Shown here: in pieces, positions 45,523-54,205 of the stretch | Numbering within the stretch: position 1 is the stretch's first letter | How the letters are laid out: every line of letters starts with the position of its first letter | DNA from: Streptomyces sp. HD | GTDB taxonomy: Bacteria; Actinomycetota; Actinomycetes; Streptomycetales; Streptomycetaceae | Length of the DNA: 64,000 nucleotides | NCBI RefSeq assembly: GCF_028369295.1 | Contig: NZ_JAQMYP010000018.1 | Coordinates: 62,001-126,000 of the forward strand | Reading direction: 5' to 3' | Notes under the pieces: model-generated | Database searches by the model: none | What the model was told of the DNA's origin: nothing | The model's input: only the letters and a program-made list of their open reading frames with translations | Program-made: the position numbers and the translations under genes

Positions 45523-46311
45523 GTGACCCTGACGAACGACACCGCGATCCGTATCGACCCCCAGTGGTGGTCCTGGGAGGGAGCACATGGCGGCCATGTC
45601 GCGGCCCTCGCCCTGGCCGCCGTACGTGACCGGTTCGCCTGCGGCGACCGCCCGGTCCGCATGCTGACCACGCACTATCTGGCCCCGGTCGACGACAGCC
45701 CGCTGCACTTCTCCGGCACCGCGCCCGCCGCCCCCGGCCGCCGCACGGCCACCTGCCTCTTCACCGGCCACCAGAACGGCGTACCCGTCCTCCTCGGCTC
45801 GGCACTGTTCGGCTCAGGGCGCGAAGGGTCGTCGTACGACGGGCATCCGGCCCCGGAGGTCCCCGGGCCCCAGGACTGCCGCCGCCTGGAGCTCTCCGGT
45901 GAACTGTCGCCGTTCGCCCGGCAGTTGGAGATCCGCCCCGCCACCGAGGACCGCCCGCTCGGCGGCGGCGACAGGGCCGAGCTCACGGCCTGGATCCGCT
46001 TCCAGGACGGCCGCCCTCTCGACGCCCCGACGGCCGTCACCCTCACCGACGCCCTCCCGCCCGCGCTGTACGCCCGCTGGCGCACCCCACGCCCGGTACC
46101 CACCGCCGAACTCACCGTCCACCTCACCGACGCCCTCGACGACGGCGCCCACGACGGCTGGGCGCTCGTCCGGATCCGCACCGAGCACGCGGGCAGTGGG
46201 TGGGCGGTCGACGACAGTGCGGTCTGGTCTGCGGACGGCAGGCTGGTGGCGCTCGCCCGGCAGTCGCGGGTGGTACGCGCCCGGCCGGCCGACGGGACCT
46301 CGAACTCGTAG
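45523..46311 (+). CDS. Acyl-CoA thioesterase-like protein (TesB-type hotdog fold)
   Basis: 262 residues. IDPQWWSWEGAHGGHVAALAL and a second hotdog half after about residue 145 match the double-hotdog TesB-like thioesterases of actinobacteria. It probably hydrolyses an acyl-CoA. GTG 45523 has GGTGGG upstream; the earlier in-frame ATG 45451 falls in the palindrome region. Confidence 0.82.
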   Translation: MTLTNDTAIRIDPQWWSWEGAHGGHVAALALAAVRDRFACGDRPVRMLTTHYLAPVDDSPLHFSGTAPAAPGRRTATCLFTGHQNGVPVLLGSALFGSGREGSSYDGHPAPEVPGPQDCRRLELSGELSPFARQLEIRPATEDRPLGGGDRAELTAWIRFQDGRPLDAPTAVTLTDALPPALYARWRTPRPVPTAELTVHLTDALDDGAHDGWALVRIRTEHAGSGWAVDDSAVWSADGRLVALARQSRVVRARPADGTSNS

Positions 46312-46339
46312 GCGGGGCCTGTCACTTCGGTCAGGACGA

Positions 46340-46443
46340 CCCACGCCGACCGGCCCTCACAACGGCCCACGCCGGCCGGTCCTCACAACGGCCCACGCCG
46401 GCCGGTCCTCACAACGGCCCACGCCGGCCGGTCCTCACAAAGC
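46340..46443. repeat. Four tandem copies of a 26-bp repeat
   Basis: Units at 46340-46365, 46366-46391, 46392-46417 and 46418-46443, consensus CCCACGCCGGCCGGTCCTCA plus CAACGG. The first unit differs at a few positions and the last runs into the 3' end of the esterase gene. It lies between convergent genes. Confidence 0.9.
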
Positions 46444-47601
46444 GCTGTACAGGGCGTCGACCAGCGCCATCTTCCGCGGATCGTTGGCGATATGAGGCCC
46501 CATCCGGTTCATCACATAGCCCAGTGACACCCCGGCCTCCGGATCCGCCAGTCCGCAGGAGCCGCCGAAGCCGTCATGCCCGAAAGCCCGCGGATTGGGC
46601 CCGTACGAGCCGTTCGGCCCGCTGAGCCACAGGCCGAGCCCGGCCTCCGTCTCGTCCTCGAACCCGGCGCCGACGACCAGGTCGCGGCAGCTGCCCTGCC
46701 CCTCACGCACCCGCTCGGCAGCCTCGGGGGAGATCACGCGACGCCCGTCGTACGATCCGCGGCCCGCGAAGATCCCATACAGGGCGGCGACCGCACGCGC
46801 CGTGCCATGACCGTTCGCGGCGGGGATCTCCGCGGCCCGCCATTCGGGCGAGTTGGCCTGAGCCGCCCCCACGACGGGGTTGGTCAGTGCGGCGAGAGCG
46901 GCGGGCGCCAACTGGGCGAAGACGGCGGCCTGTTCACTGGACGCCGCGACCGGCGAGTGGACCAGCTCGGCCGCGCGCCCGGAGTCCTTCTCCGGCAGCC
47001 CGATCGCGAAGTCGATCCCGAGCGGCCCGGTCACCTCCCGCTCCAGGAAGGCCCCGGGCAGCATGCCGGACACCCGCCGTACGACCTCCCCGACCAGGAA
47101 GCCGTAGGTGAGCGCGTGATACCCGGACTGGGTCCCCGGCGCCCACCACGGCTCCATCGCCGCGAGCCGCCGAGTCGTCAATTCCCAGTCGCAGAGCTGC
47201 TGGAGCGTGTGCGGCTCCCGCAGACCGGACAGGCCCGCGCGGTGCGACAGCAGATGCCGCACGAGGATCTGCTCCTTGCCCGCGGCGGCGAACTCCGGCC
47301 AGTACCCGGCGACCGGCGCGTCGAGGTCGAGCAGGCCCCGGTCGGCGAGGAGGTGGGCGCACAGCGCCGTCGGGCCCTTGGACGTCGACCACACGTTGAC
47401 CAGGGTGTCGCGTTCCCATGGGCGGCCGCGGGCCGCGTCGGCCCAGCCGCCCCACAGGTCCACGACGGTCCGGCCGTCCAGGGTGACGGTGACCGCGGCG
47501 CCCAGCTCCCCGCGCTCCCGGAAGTTCGTCTCGAACGCCGTCCGCACCGCCGCGAACCGCGGATCGCAGTGCCCCTGCACCTGCGCCTCGTGCTCCGTCA
47601 T
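46435..47601 (-). CDS. Serine hydrolase of beta-lactamase class C fold (esterase family VIII)
   Basis: 388 residues. Nucleophile in VWSTSKGP (Ser-x-x-Lys), tyrosine box in SGYHALTYG (Tyr-x-Ala) and a C-terminal GHDGFGGS in place of KTG. It resembles EstB-type carboxylesterases, not true beta-lactamases; no signal peptide is seen. Substrate unknown. ATG 47601 has GAGGGA upstream; its 3' end is embedded in the tandem repeat. Confidence 0.87.
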   Translation of the reverse strand: MTEHEAQVQGHCDPRFAAVRTAFETNFRERGELGAAVTVTLDGRTVVDLWGGWADAARGRPWERDTLVNVWSTSKGPTALCAHLLADRGLLDLDAPVAGYWPEFAAAGKEQILVRHLLSHRAGLSGLREPHTLQQLCDWELTTRRLAAMEPWWAPGTQSGYHALTYGFLVGEVVRRVSGMLPGAFLEREVTGPLGIDFAIGLPEKDSGRAAELVHSPVAASSEQAAVFAQLAPAALAALTNPVVGAAQANSPEWRAAEIPAANGHGTARAVAALYGIFAGRGSYDGRRVISPEAAERVREGQGSCRDLVVGAGFEDETEAGLGLWLSGPNGSYGPNPRAFGHDGFGGSCGLADPEAGVSLGYVMNRMGPHIANDPRKMALVDALYSAL

Positions 47602-47709
47602 GGGCCGTCCCTCGTCGTCCGTCGGAAACCCGGGCCGCGACACCGCGACCCGGGCACTCTGAACGTACCGACTGGTCGGACTGGACGGAAGGTGCCGGAC
47701 GGACCGAAC

Positions 47710-48114
47710 TCAGACGAAGAACCGCGCGCCTTCCGGCTCCCGGTGCCCCTCGGCCGTGTGCCAGTAGTCGCGGGTCTCGACGGCCAGCCCCGCGGCATCG
47801 AAGCGCACGAACACACAGCCGGCGAGCGTGGAGGGCGCGCCCCCCTCCTCCGCGAGGACCCGGAACTCGGCCACGGCCACACCGTCCCGCCCGACGACGG
47901 GCGCGGAGAAGCGCACGTCGGTCACCCGCTCCTCGGCGAACGACCAGGTCAGATACGCGGCCAGTTCGGCCCGCCCCCGGTGCGGCTCGCGGAACGGCAT
48001 CGAGCGGTGGACGCAGTCCTCGGCGTAGAGCTCCAGCAGCGCGTCCACGTCATGCTCGGCCCAGCCCCGTTCCCAGACCCGGACGAACCGCTCCGCGGCC
48101 TCAGACGTCTCCAC
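47710..48114 (-). CDS. SnoaL-like/NTF2-fold protein
   Basis: 134 residues. FVRVWERGWAEHDVDALLELY and the middle HRGRAELAAYLTWSF match the SnoaL-like family. GTG 48114 has AGGGGG upstream. It follows the acetylxylan esterase on the same strand by 11 bp, so they are cotranscribed. Confidence 0.85.
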   Translation of the reverse strand: METSEAAERFVRVWERGWAEHDVDALLELYAEDCVHRSMPFREPHRGRAELAAYLTWSFAEERVTDVRFSAPVVGRDGVAVAEFRVLAEEGGAPSTLAGCVFVRFDAAGLAVETRDYWHTAEGHREPEGARFFV

Positions 48115-48125
48115 GTGGCCCCCTC

Positions 48126-49094
48126 TCAGGCGTGCGAGCGCAGCCACTCCAGCTTGGCCACCTCGTGGAACGGGCCGCCGCCTTCGTGGTCGTTGAAGTC
48201 GTACACCTCGATGGCCTTCTCGTCGTGGGCCCAGGCGTTGAAGGCCGCGAAGACGGTGGAGGGCGGGCAGGTCTGGTCCTCCAGGGCCGCCGAGAAGAGG
48301 GCGGGCACCCGGCCGCGGGCCGCGAAGTGCACACAGTCGAAGTAGGACAGGGTGCGCATGACGTCCTCGGCGCGGCCCCGGTGCGTCTTGAGGTAGAGGG
48401 CGATCTCGCGGTACGGGTTGCGGTCCGTGAGGTGCGCCGCGCGCGGGAAGTCGCACAGGAACGGCACGTCCGGCACGATCGCCGTCAGGTCCGGCACCAG
48501 ACCGCCCACGGCGATGGTGATGCCGCCGCCCTGGCTCCCGCCGGTGACGACCGTGCGCGACGCGTCGGTCAGCGGGTGCGAGCGGGCCGCCTCGACGGCA
48601 CGGACCGCGTCCGTGAGCACCCGGCGGTAGTAGTAGTTCTCCGGCGCCTCGATGCCACGGGTCATGAAGCCGGGGTAGGCCGGCGCGGACCCCACCGGAT
48701 CCGGCGTGTCGCCACCGCTGCCCCATGCGCTGCCCTGACCGCGGGTGTCCATCACGAAGTGCGCGCGGCCCGTGGACGCCCACAGCAGATCCTCGTGCGG
48801 CAGCCCACGCCCGCCGCCGTAGCCGATGAACTCCACGATCAGCGGCAGCGGCTCCGTGGCCCCGGCGGGCAGCCGCAGCCAGCCCTTCACCGGGTGACCG
48901 CCGAACCCGGCGAACGTCACGTCGTACACCCGCACCGTGGAAAGCCCCGTCTCGACCGGCTCGAAGCGGGCGTCCAGATCGTGCTCGCGGGCCTCGTCGA
49001 GGGTCTTGGACCAGAACGCGTCGAAGCCCTCGGGCTCGACTGACTTGCTGCGGTACTCGCGCAGTTCGTCGAGCGGGAGGTCGAACAGGGCCAT
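48126..49094 (-). CDS. Acetylxylan esterase/cephalosporin C deacetylase family
   Basis: 322 residues. PLPLIVEFIGYGGGRGLP (oxyanion), VMDTRGQGSAWGSGGDTPD, nucleophile in VTGGSQGGGIT and a C-terminal NDHEGGG (His) match carbohydrate-esterase family 7. These deacetylate xylan oligomers or cephalosporin C in the cytoplasm as hexamers; there is no signal peptide. ATG 49094 follows AGGCGGT. Confidence 0.92.
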   Translation of the reverse strand: MALFDLPLDELREYRSKSVEPEGFDAFWSKTLDEAREHDLDARFEPVETGLSTVRVYDVTFAGFGGHPVKGWLRLPAGATEPLPLIVEFIGYGGGRGLPHEDLLWASTGRAHFVMDTRGQGSAWGSGGDTPDPVGSAPAYPGFMTRGIEAPENYYYRRVLTDAVRAVEAARSHPLTDASRTVVTGGSQGGGITIAVGGLVPDLTAIVPDVPFLCDFPRAAHLTDRNPYREIALYLKTHRGRAEDVMRTLSYFDCVHFAARGRVPALFSAALEDQTCPPSTVFAAFNAWAHDEKAIEVYDFNDHEGGGPFHEVAKLEWLRSHA

Positions 49095-49236
49095 CTGGGA
49101 CCGCCTTTGCGAAGAGTGGGTGCGGAAGATCACACCGTACGTGGGTGATCGGAGGTCTCGCCAGGCCACTGGTGAACCCGCACCGTTGGGCGGCCCGCCT
49201 TGACGCCCGCGGGGAATGGGGGCAGGGTTGTACATG

Positions 49237-49248
49237 TACGTCGTAAAC
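49237..49248. promoter_or_regulatory. Candidate TetR operator upstream of galE
   Basis: TACGTCGTAAAC, within a perfect dyad GTACGT-CGTAA-ACGTAC (49236-49252), 37 bp upstream of the galE start. Read on the other strand it is GTTTACGACGTA, matching 11 of 12 bases of the site at the TetR gene (52419) and 11 of 12 at the GH15 gene. Confidence 0.55.
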
Positions 49249-49284
49249 GTACGGCGTCGGGTCACAGTCAGGAGACCTCGTGCC

Positions 49285-50394
49285 ATGGCGCCCAGCAAGC
49301 CGGTACCGGTGGACCCTCTCGGCATCGGAACCGGATCGCCCGGCCCGCCCTCGACCATCCTGGTCACCGGCGGGGCGGGCTTCATCGGCAGTCATGTCTG
49401 CGTCGAGCTGCTGGATCATGGTTACGAGGTGATCGTCGTCGACGACTACTCCAACAGCTCCCCGCAGGTCCTCCCGCGCGTGGAACGCATCGCCGGACGC
49501 TTCGTCGGCGCCGTCTACGAGCTGGACATCCGGGACCGGCGGGCCCTGTCGGCCGTGTTCGACCGGCACGCCGTTGACGCCGTCGTGCACTGCGCCGGTA
49601 TGAAGTCCGTGGGTGTGTCGACCCGCATGCCCGTCGAGTACTACGACACGAACGTCGGAGGCCTGACCGCCCTCCTGCGGTCCATGCAGGACCACGGGGT
49701 GTACCAGCTCGTCTACTCGTCGTCCTGCTCGATCTACGGCGACGCCGGCCACGGCCCGCTGGACGAGGACACCCCCGCCCGGCCCACCAACCCGTACGCG
49801 GCCTCCAAACTGCGGTGCGAGCAGATCCTCGCCGACGTCTGCCGGCACCTCCCCGAGTACTCGGTGCTGTGCCTGCGGTACTTCAATCCGGTCGGCGCCC
49901 ACCCCAGCGGACTGCTCGGCGAGGACCCGGCCGGCGACCCCGACAACCTGATGCCGTACGTCGCCCAGGTGGCCATAGGCCGCCAGGAGCGGCTCCGCGT
50001 GTTCGGCGGGGACTATCCGACGGCCGACGGCACCGCGGTCCGCGACTACCTCCATGTCATGGACGCGGTCGAGGCGCACCGAGTGGCCCTGGACCACTTC
50101 ACCGACGCACCCGGCATGCGCGTGTACAACCTGGGCGTCGGCCGGGGCAGTTCGGTCCTGGAAGTGATCGCCGCGTTCGCCGAGGTGAGCGGCCGGGAGA
50201 TTCCGTACGACGTCGTGCCCCGCCGTCCCGGCGACGTGGCCGAACTGGTCGCCGACGCGAGCGCCGTGGCGCGTGACTGGGGCTGGCGGCCCAGGCGGGA
50301 CCTGGGGGCCATCTGCCGGGACGCCTGGCGGTTCCAGCAGGTCAATCCGCACGGGTACGCGGGCGCGGCGCGCCGTCCCAACCCGAAGCACTGA
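49285..50394 (+). CDS. galE: UDP-glucose 4-epimerase
   Basis: 369 residues. NAD-binding loop GGAGFIG (29-35) and the catalytic YAASK (Tyr171, Lys175) with SSSCSIYG are intact. It interconverts UDP-glucose and UDP-galactose. The N-terminus has a 25-residue extension before the Rossmann strand. ATG 49285 has AGGAGA upstream. A palindrome 37 bp upstream is shared with the nearby TetR and GH15 genes. Confidence 0.93.
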   Translation: MAPSKPVPVDPLGIGTGSPGPPSTILVTGGAGFIGSHVCVELLDHGYEVIVVDDYSNSSPQVLPRVERIAGRFVGAVYELDIRDRRALSAVFDRHAVDAVVHCAGMKSVGVSTRMPVEYYDTNVGGLTALLRSMQDHGVYQLVYSSSCSIYGDAGHGPLDEDTPARPTNPYAASKLRCEQILADVCRHLPEYSVLCLRYFNPVGAHPSGLLGEDPAGDPDNLMPYVAQVAIGRQERLRVFGGDYPTADGTAVRDYLHVMDAVEAHRVALDHFTDAPGMRVYNLGVGRGSSVLEVIAAFAEVSGREIPYDVVPRRPGDVAELVADASAVARDWGWRPRRDLGAICRDAWRFQQVNPHGYAGAARRPNPKH

Positions 50395-50466
50395 GGTATC
50401 GGCGGTGGCGCTGAGTACCGGCGGTGCGGAGCCCGTGTCGCCGGTACCGGCATCAGTCGCCGGCCG

Positions 50467-52305
50467 TCAGTCGTCGGGACCGGAAGCGTCGAGGCCGGAG
50501 GCGCTCAGAGTGAACGCCGTCTCGACCAGGGCGATATGGCTGAACGCCTGGGGTGCGTTGCCCAGTTGGCGGCCCGTGTCCGGGTCCCACTGTTCCGACA
50601 GCAGACCGACGTCGTTGCGGATGGCGAGCACCCGCTCGAAGGCGTCCCGGGCCTGTTCCGGACGCCCGGTCGTGGCGAGGGCGTCGGCATACCAGAGGGA
50701 GCACGCCACGAACGCGCCCTCCGGGTCGGATGCGCCGTCGACGCCGTCCATACCGTCCACGCCGTCCACTTCGTGCGCGCCGTCGCCGTTCGTGACGTAT
50801 CGCCGTACGAAGCCGCCGTGGTCGAGCCCCCGCATCGCGCGGACGGTGCCGCGCACCCGCTCGTCCGAGGCCGGCAGGAAGCCGAGCCGGGGCATCAGCA
50901 GCGCCGAGGCGTCCAGGGCCGAGGAGCCGTAGGACTGCACGAAGGACCGCCGGCGGGCGTCCCATCCCTCCCGGCACACCTGCCGGTGCACCTCGTCGCG
51001 CATGGCACGCCACTCGCCCGAGGAGCCGTTGCGGCCGAGCAACTCGCCCATCCGCACGGCGCGGTCGGCGGCCACCCAGGCCATGACCTTGGAGTGGACG
51101 AACTGCCGCCCCGGTCCGCGCACCTGCCACAGCCCCTGGTCCGGCTCCCGCCAGTGGCGCTGCAGATAGCCCATCAGGGCCTCGACCAGGCTCCACACAT
51201 GGGCCGGCATCGGGATCCCGGCCCGCAGCGACAGGCAGAGGGCGTCCAGGACCTCGCCGTAGACGTCCAGCTGGAACTGGTTCATCGCGAAGTGGCCGAA
51301 CCGGACGGGCCGTGAACCCTCGTAGCCGGACAGCCAGGGTGCCTCGGTCTCCGGCAGCAGGCGCTGACCGCCGACGCCGTAGACGGTCTGCAGATCGGCG
51401 GGATCGCCCGCGATGGCCCGCACCAGCCAGTCCAGCCAGGCCGCCGCCTCCTCGCGGTAGCCGCTGCGCAGCAGACAGGACAGGGTCTGGGTGGAGTCGC
51501 GCAGCCAGCAGTACCGGTAGTCCCAGTTGCGCTGCCCGCCGATACAGCCGGGCAGGGACGTGGTCGGCGCGGCGACGATGCCGCCTGTGGGGGCGTAGGT
51601 GAGCGCCTTCAGTGTGATCAGGGAGCGCATGACGGCGTCGCGCCACGGCCCCTCGTAACGGCACTGGGCGCTCCAACGTCGCCAGAAGTCGCTGGTCTCC
51701 TTCAGGAGCGTCTCGGCGGGGAAGGACAGCGGCGCGGGCGTCTCGGGCAGATGGGAGGGCGACCAGACGAGTGTCAGGGCCAGCCGCCGACCGGCCGGGA
51801 CGGTGAAGTCGTACACCGTCGAGTCCTCGCGGTCGAGCGACCGTACCGGCCCGTCGGCGTCCAGCCAGACGGCGTCCGGGCCGGCGACCGCCACCGCGCA
51901 CTGGTCGACGGCCCGGATCCAGGGCACTACCCGGCCCTGGTGGAAGCGCAGCTGCAGCTCGCTGCGCATGGTCACGGTCCCCGAGAGCCCCTCCACCACG
52001 CGGACCACACAGGGCAGTTGGGCACGGGGAGGCATGAAGTCGGTGACCCGTACGGTCCCCGTCGCGGTCTCCCACCATGTGTCCAGGACCAGTGTGTCCG
52101 CACGGTAGGTCCGCCGTGTGCAGGTCCCGCCGGTCTCGGGGGAGACCCGCCAGAAGCCGTTGTCCCCGGTGCCGAGAAGCGCGGCCAGACAAGCCGGCGA
52201 GTCGAAGCGGGGGAGGCACAGCCAGTCGACGGAACCGTCCTTGCCGACCATGGCGGCGGTCTCCAGGTCGCTGATGAGGGCGTAGTCCTCGATGGGGGCA
52301 CTCAT
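50467..52305 (-). CDS. Glycoside hydrolase family 15 protein (glucoamylase/trehalase-like)
   Basis: 612 residues. IEDYALISDLETAAMVGKDG, the RNWDYRYCWLRD block and C-terminal DVGLLSEQWDPDTG are typical of bacterial GH15 enzymes, including the actinobacterial trehalases. Cytoplasmic; it probably hydrolyses trehalose or maltooligosaccharides. A short insertion (EVDGVDGMDGVDG) with a nearly repeated 9-bp unit sits before the last third. ATG 52305 is preferred; a candidate TetR site lies 28 bp upstream. Divergent from the TetR gene. Confidence 0.9.
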   Translation of the reverse strand: MSAPIEDYALISDLETAAMVGKDGSVDWLCLPRFDSPACLAALLGTGDNGFWRVSPETGGTCTRRTYRADTLVLDTWWETATGTVRVTDFMPPRAQLPCVVRVVEGLSGTVTMRSELQLRFHQGRVVPWIRAVDQCAVAVAGPDAVWLDADGPVRSLDREDSTVYDFTVPAGRRLALTLVWSPSHLPETPAPLSFPAETLLKETSDFWRRWSAQCRYEGPWRDAVMRSLITLKALTYAPTGGIVAAPTTSLPGCIGGQRNWDYRYCWLRDSTQTLSCLLRSGYREEAAAWLDWLVRAIAGDPADLQTVYGVGGQRLLPETEAPWLSGYEGSRPVRFGHFAMNQFQLDVYGEVLDALCLSLRAGIPMPAHVWSLVEALMGYLQRHWREPDQGLWQVRGPGRQFVHSKVMAWVAADRAVRMGELLGRNGSSGEWRAMRDEVHRQVCREGWDARRRSFVQSYGSSALDASALLMPRLGFLPASDERVRGTVRAMRGLDHGGFVRRYVTNGDGAHEVDGVDGMDGVDGASDPEGAFVACSLWYADALATTGRPEQARDAFERVLAIRNDVGLLSEQWDPDTGRQLGNAPQAFSHIALVETAFTLSASGLDASGPDD

Positions 52306-52323
52306 GACCATCAGTCTGCTGAT

Positions 52324-52346
52324 ATGTAAACTTACGTTGTAAACAT
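52324..52346. promoter_or_regulatory. Candidate TetR operator upstream of the GH15 gene
   Basis: TGTAAAC occurs twice (52326-52331 region and 52339-52344) around TTACGT, in an imperfect palindrome ATGT...ACAT. It contains TACGTTGTAAAC (52333-52344), one mismatch from the galE site. Confidence 0.5.
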
Positions 52347-52418
52347 CTTGCACGGAAAGAGACGCAAGGTCAAGCGGGAAGGCCAACGAGAAGGGTCAGG
52401 AGGGGTGCCGCCAGGTAT

Positions 52419-52430
52419 GTTTACGTCGTA
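52419..52430. promoter_or_regulatory. Candidate TetR operator upstream of the TetR gene
   Basis: GTTTACGTCGTA, with core palindrome TACG-T-CGTA, 62 bp upstream of the TetR start. It suggests autoregulation and joins the sites at 49237 and 52333. Confidence 0.5.
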
Positions 52431-52491
52431 TGCGGATGCTGTCGCCCCGGACGGGCCGGGGTCGTACGGCAGCGGCGCAGGGAGGCACGGA

Positions 52492-53259
52492 ATGGCTGAG
52501 GGTTCGACGGACAGGCCCGCGCGTCGCGCCAGTGACCGGGGACGCTACGGCAGGCTCAGTCGCGAGCGCGTGCTGGCCGCCGCCCTGGAGCTGGTCGACA
52601 GGGAGGGCCTGTCGGCTCTGAGCATGCGTCGGCTCGGCGCGGAGCTCGGTGTCGAGGCCATGGCGCTGTACCGGTACGCGGAAGGCAAGGACTCCCTCTT
52701 GGACGGCCTCGTCGAGGCGCTGTACCTGGAGCTGGAGGGGCGACTGTCCGACGGCTCCGGGGCTACGGCGCCCGCGACCACGTCCGAGTCCGCGGACACC
52801 GGGGCCACCGAGGCACCCGAATGGCGTGCCGAGCTCCAACGGACCGCTCGCGCCCTGTACGACGTGTGTCTGGCCCACCCGCAGGCCGTGCCGCTGCTCT
52901 CCACCCGGATGATGGCCGTGCCGCTCGCCCGCAGGCCGCTCGCGGTGCTCAGGGATCACGAGCGGATCCTCGGCCTGCTCCGCCAGGCCGGGTTCGACGA
53001 CGCCCGTGCCGCCTCCGTGTTCCGCGCCTACACCGCCTGGGTGCTCGGATATGTGTCGGTGGAACTGAGGGCCATGGTGGACAACCCCGAGGAATCCGAC
53101 CCCGCGTTCCGCCTGGGCCTGCACCGCATGCCGTCCCAGGAACTGCCCGTGCTGCGCGAGGTCGCCCCGGCCCTCGCCGAGCAGGGCGGACCGGACGGCC
53201 TGTCCGACGGACTCGACGCGCTCCTCGACGGTTTCGCACCGACGGACCGGAATTCCTGA
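52492..53259 (+). CDS. TetR-family transcriptional regulator
   Basis: 255 residues. Helix-turn-helix (LSMRRLGAELGVEAMALYRYA, about 52-75) with a TetR_C_1-type helical C-terminal domain. An Ala/Thr/Glu-rich linker separates them. ATG 52492 has GGAGG upstream; the upstream in-frame start at 52348 is not supported. Divergent from GH15. The three shared sites make it a probable repressor of galE, GH15 and itself. Confidence 0.9.
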   Translation: MAEGSTDRPARRASDRGRYGRLSRERVLAAALELVDREGLSALSMRRLGAELGVEAMALYRYAEGKDSLLDGLVEALYLELEGRLSDGSGATAPATTSESADTGATEAPEWRAELQRTARALYDVCLAHPQAVPLLSTRMMAVPLARRPLAVLRDHERILGLLRQAGFDDARAASVFRAYTAWVLGYVSVELRAMVDNPEESDPAFRLGLHRMPSQELPVLREVAPALAEQGGPDGLSDGLDALLDGFAPTDRNS

Positions 53260-53282
53260 CGCCGGCGGACTGAATCGGGTCT

Positions 53283-53372
53283 GCATTCCGTGACACCGGC
53301 CGACGCAAACCGTGGCAGCGGCCGACGTCATTCCCTGGCACCGGCCGACGTCATTCCCTGGCACCGGCTGAC
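53283..53372. repeat. Degenerate 22-23-bp tandem repeat
   Basis: Four units (53283-53304, 53305-53326, 53327-53349, 53350-53372), around TTCCNTGGCACCGGCCGACG, between convergent TetR and membrane-protein genes. Confidence 0.75.
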
Positions 53373-53380
53373 GCCACGGC

Positions 53381-53995
53381 TCATGCCCTACGGCCCGTCC
53401 AGCCCGGCTCCGTTCGGGCCCACTCCTGTTCCCATTCGGCCAGGCGACGGCGCATCGCGGTGTGTCGTACGGCCGTGTGGCCGAGGAGGGTCAGGGCCAC
53501 CGCACCGCCCGTGGCACAGATGCCGACGGTCACGGAGCGGTACCAGACGGACGCGTCGTCGGGAGGTGGGGGGACGCTGCGGCCCTCGGTGTCGAGCCAT
53601 ACGTCGACCGTGTCGCCGGTCCGTGTCCCGGCCGGGACACGCGCCGTGGCCGTACGCGGACCCGTCTCCGACTCCGTCCAGCGAACCGTCGCCTTCGCGG
53701 ACAGCTGCCGTCCGCCCTGCGGCAGGGGCACCGCGCCGGGGGCTCTGTCGATGACCTCGGCCCGGACCTGCCGGAGACCGGTGCGCTGCTCCCGAGCCAT
53801 GGTCAGGGCGTCGCCATGGGCCCACCAGGCCGCGATCACCCCGGCCAGCGGCGCGCCGACGAGCAGCAGCGCGATCACGGCCACCACCGTCCACGCTTCG
53901 ACGACATCCGACCGGCGCCGCAGCGGACTGTGCCACCAACGCCGGCCATGCACGCGGCTTCGCATGCCGTGCAGGTACCCCCGAAGACGGGACAT
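53381..53995 (-). CDS. Rv1733c-like two-helix membrane protein
   Basis: 204 residues. One helix near residues 33-55 (TVVAVIALLLVGAPLAGVIAA), a central extracytoplasmic domain (WTESETGPRTATARVPAGTR) and a second helix (VGICATGGAVALTLLGH) match the actinobacterial family of Rv1733c. Function unknown. ATG 53995 (MSRLRGYLHG) is chosen over an upstream start that lacks support. Confidence 0.82.
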   Translation of the reverse strand: MSRLRGYLHGMRSRVHGRRWWHSPLRRRSDVVEAWTVVAVIALLLVGAPLAGVIAAWWAHGDALTMAREQRTGLRQVRAEVIDRAPGAVPLPQGGRQLSAKATVRWTESETGPRTATARVPAGTRTGDTVDVWLDTEGRSVPPPPDDASVWYRSVTVGICATGGAVALTLLGHTAVRHTAMRRRLAEWEQEWARTEPGWTGRRA

Positions 53996-54027
53996 CGTTC
54001 CTGACGATCCCGGGGACATCGTCAACC

Positions 54028-54153
54028 GCCGGGCACGCCGGGCACGCCGGGCACGCCGGGCACGCCGGGCACGCCGGGCACGCCGGGCACGCCGGGCACG
54101 CCGGGCACGACAGGTACGCCGGGCACGACAGGTACGCCGGGCACGACAGGTAC
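54028..54153. repeat. 9-bp minisatellite
   Basis: Nine perfect tandem GCCGGGCAC units (54028-54108), then three alternations of GACAGGTAC and GCCGGGCAC up to 54153. It fills the gap between the membrane-protein gene and the flavin-reductase gene. Confidence 0.92.
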
Positions 54154-54205
54154 GCGGGGCGCACGGGCGGACGCGCGCACCCTGGTTGCGGCTGCGCCCC
54201 GACGA

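Noticed and set aside
46340..46443. CRISPR array
   Set aside because: Units are directly adjacent without unique spacers and no cas genes are present.
46435..47601. Antibiotic-resistance beta-lactamase
   Set aside because: No signal peptide, no KTG box and an esterase-like tyrosine motif; EstB-type esterase fits better.
54028..54153. CRISPR or coding repeat (Cys-Pro-Ala translation)
   Set aside because: A simple 9-bp satellite without spacers; the translated frame has no start or neighbours supporting a protein.
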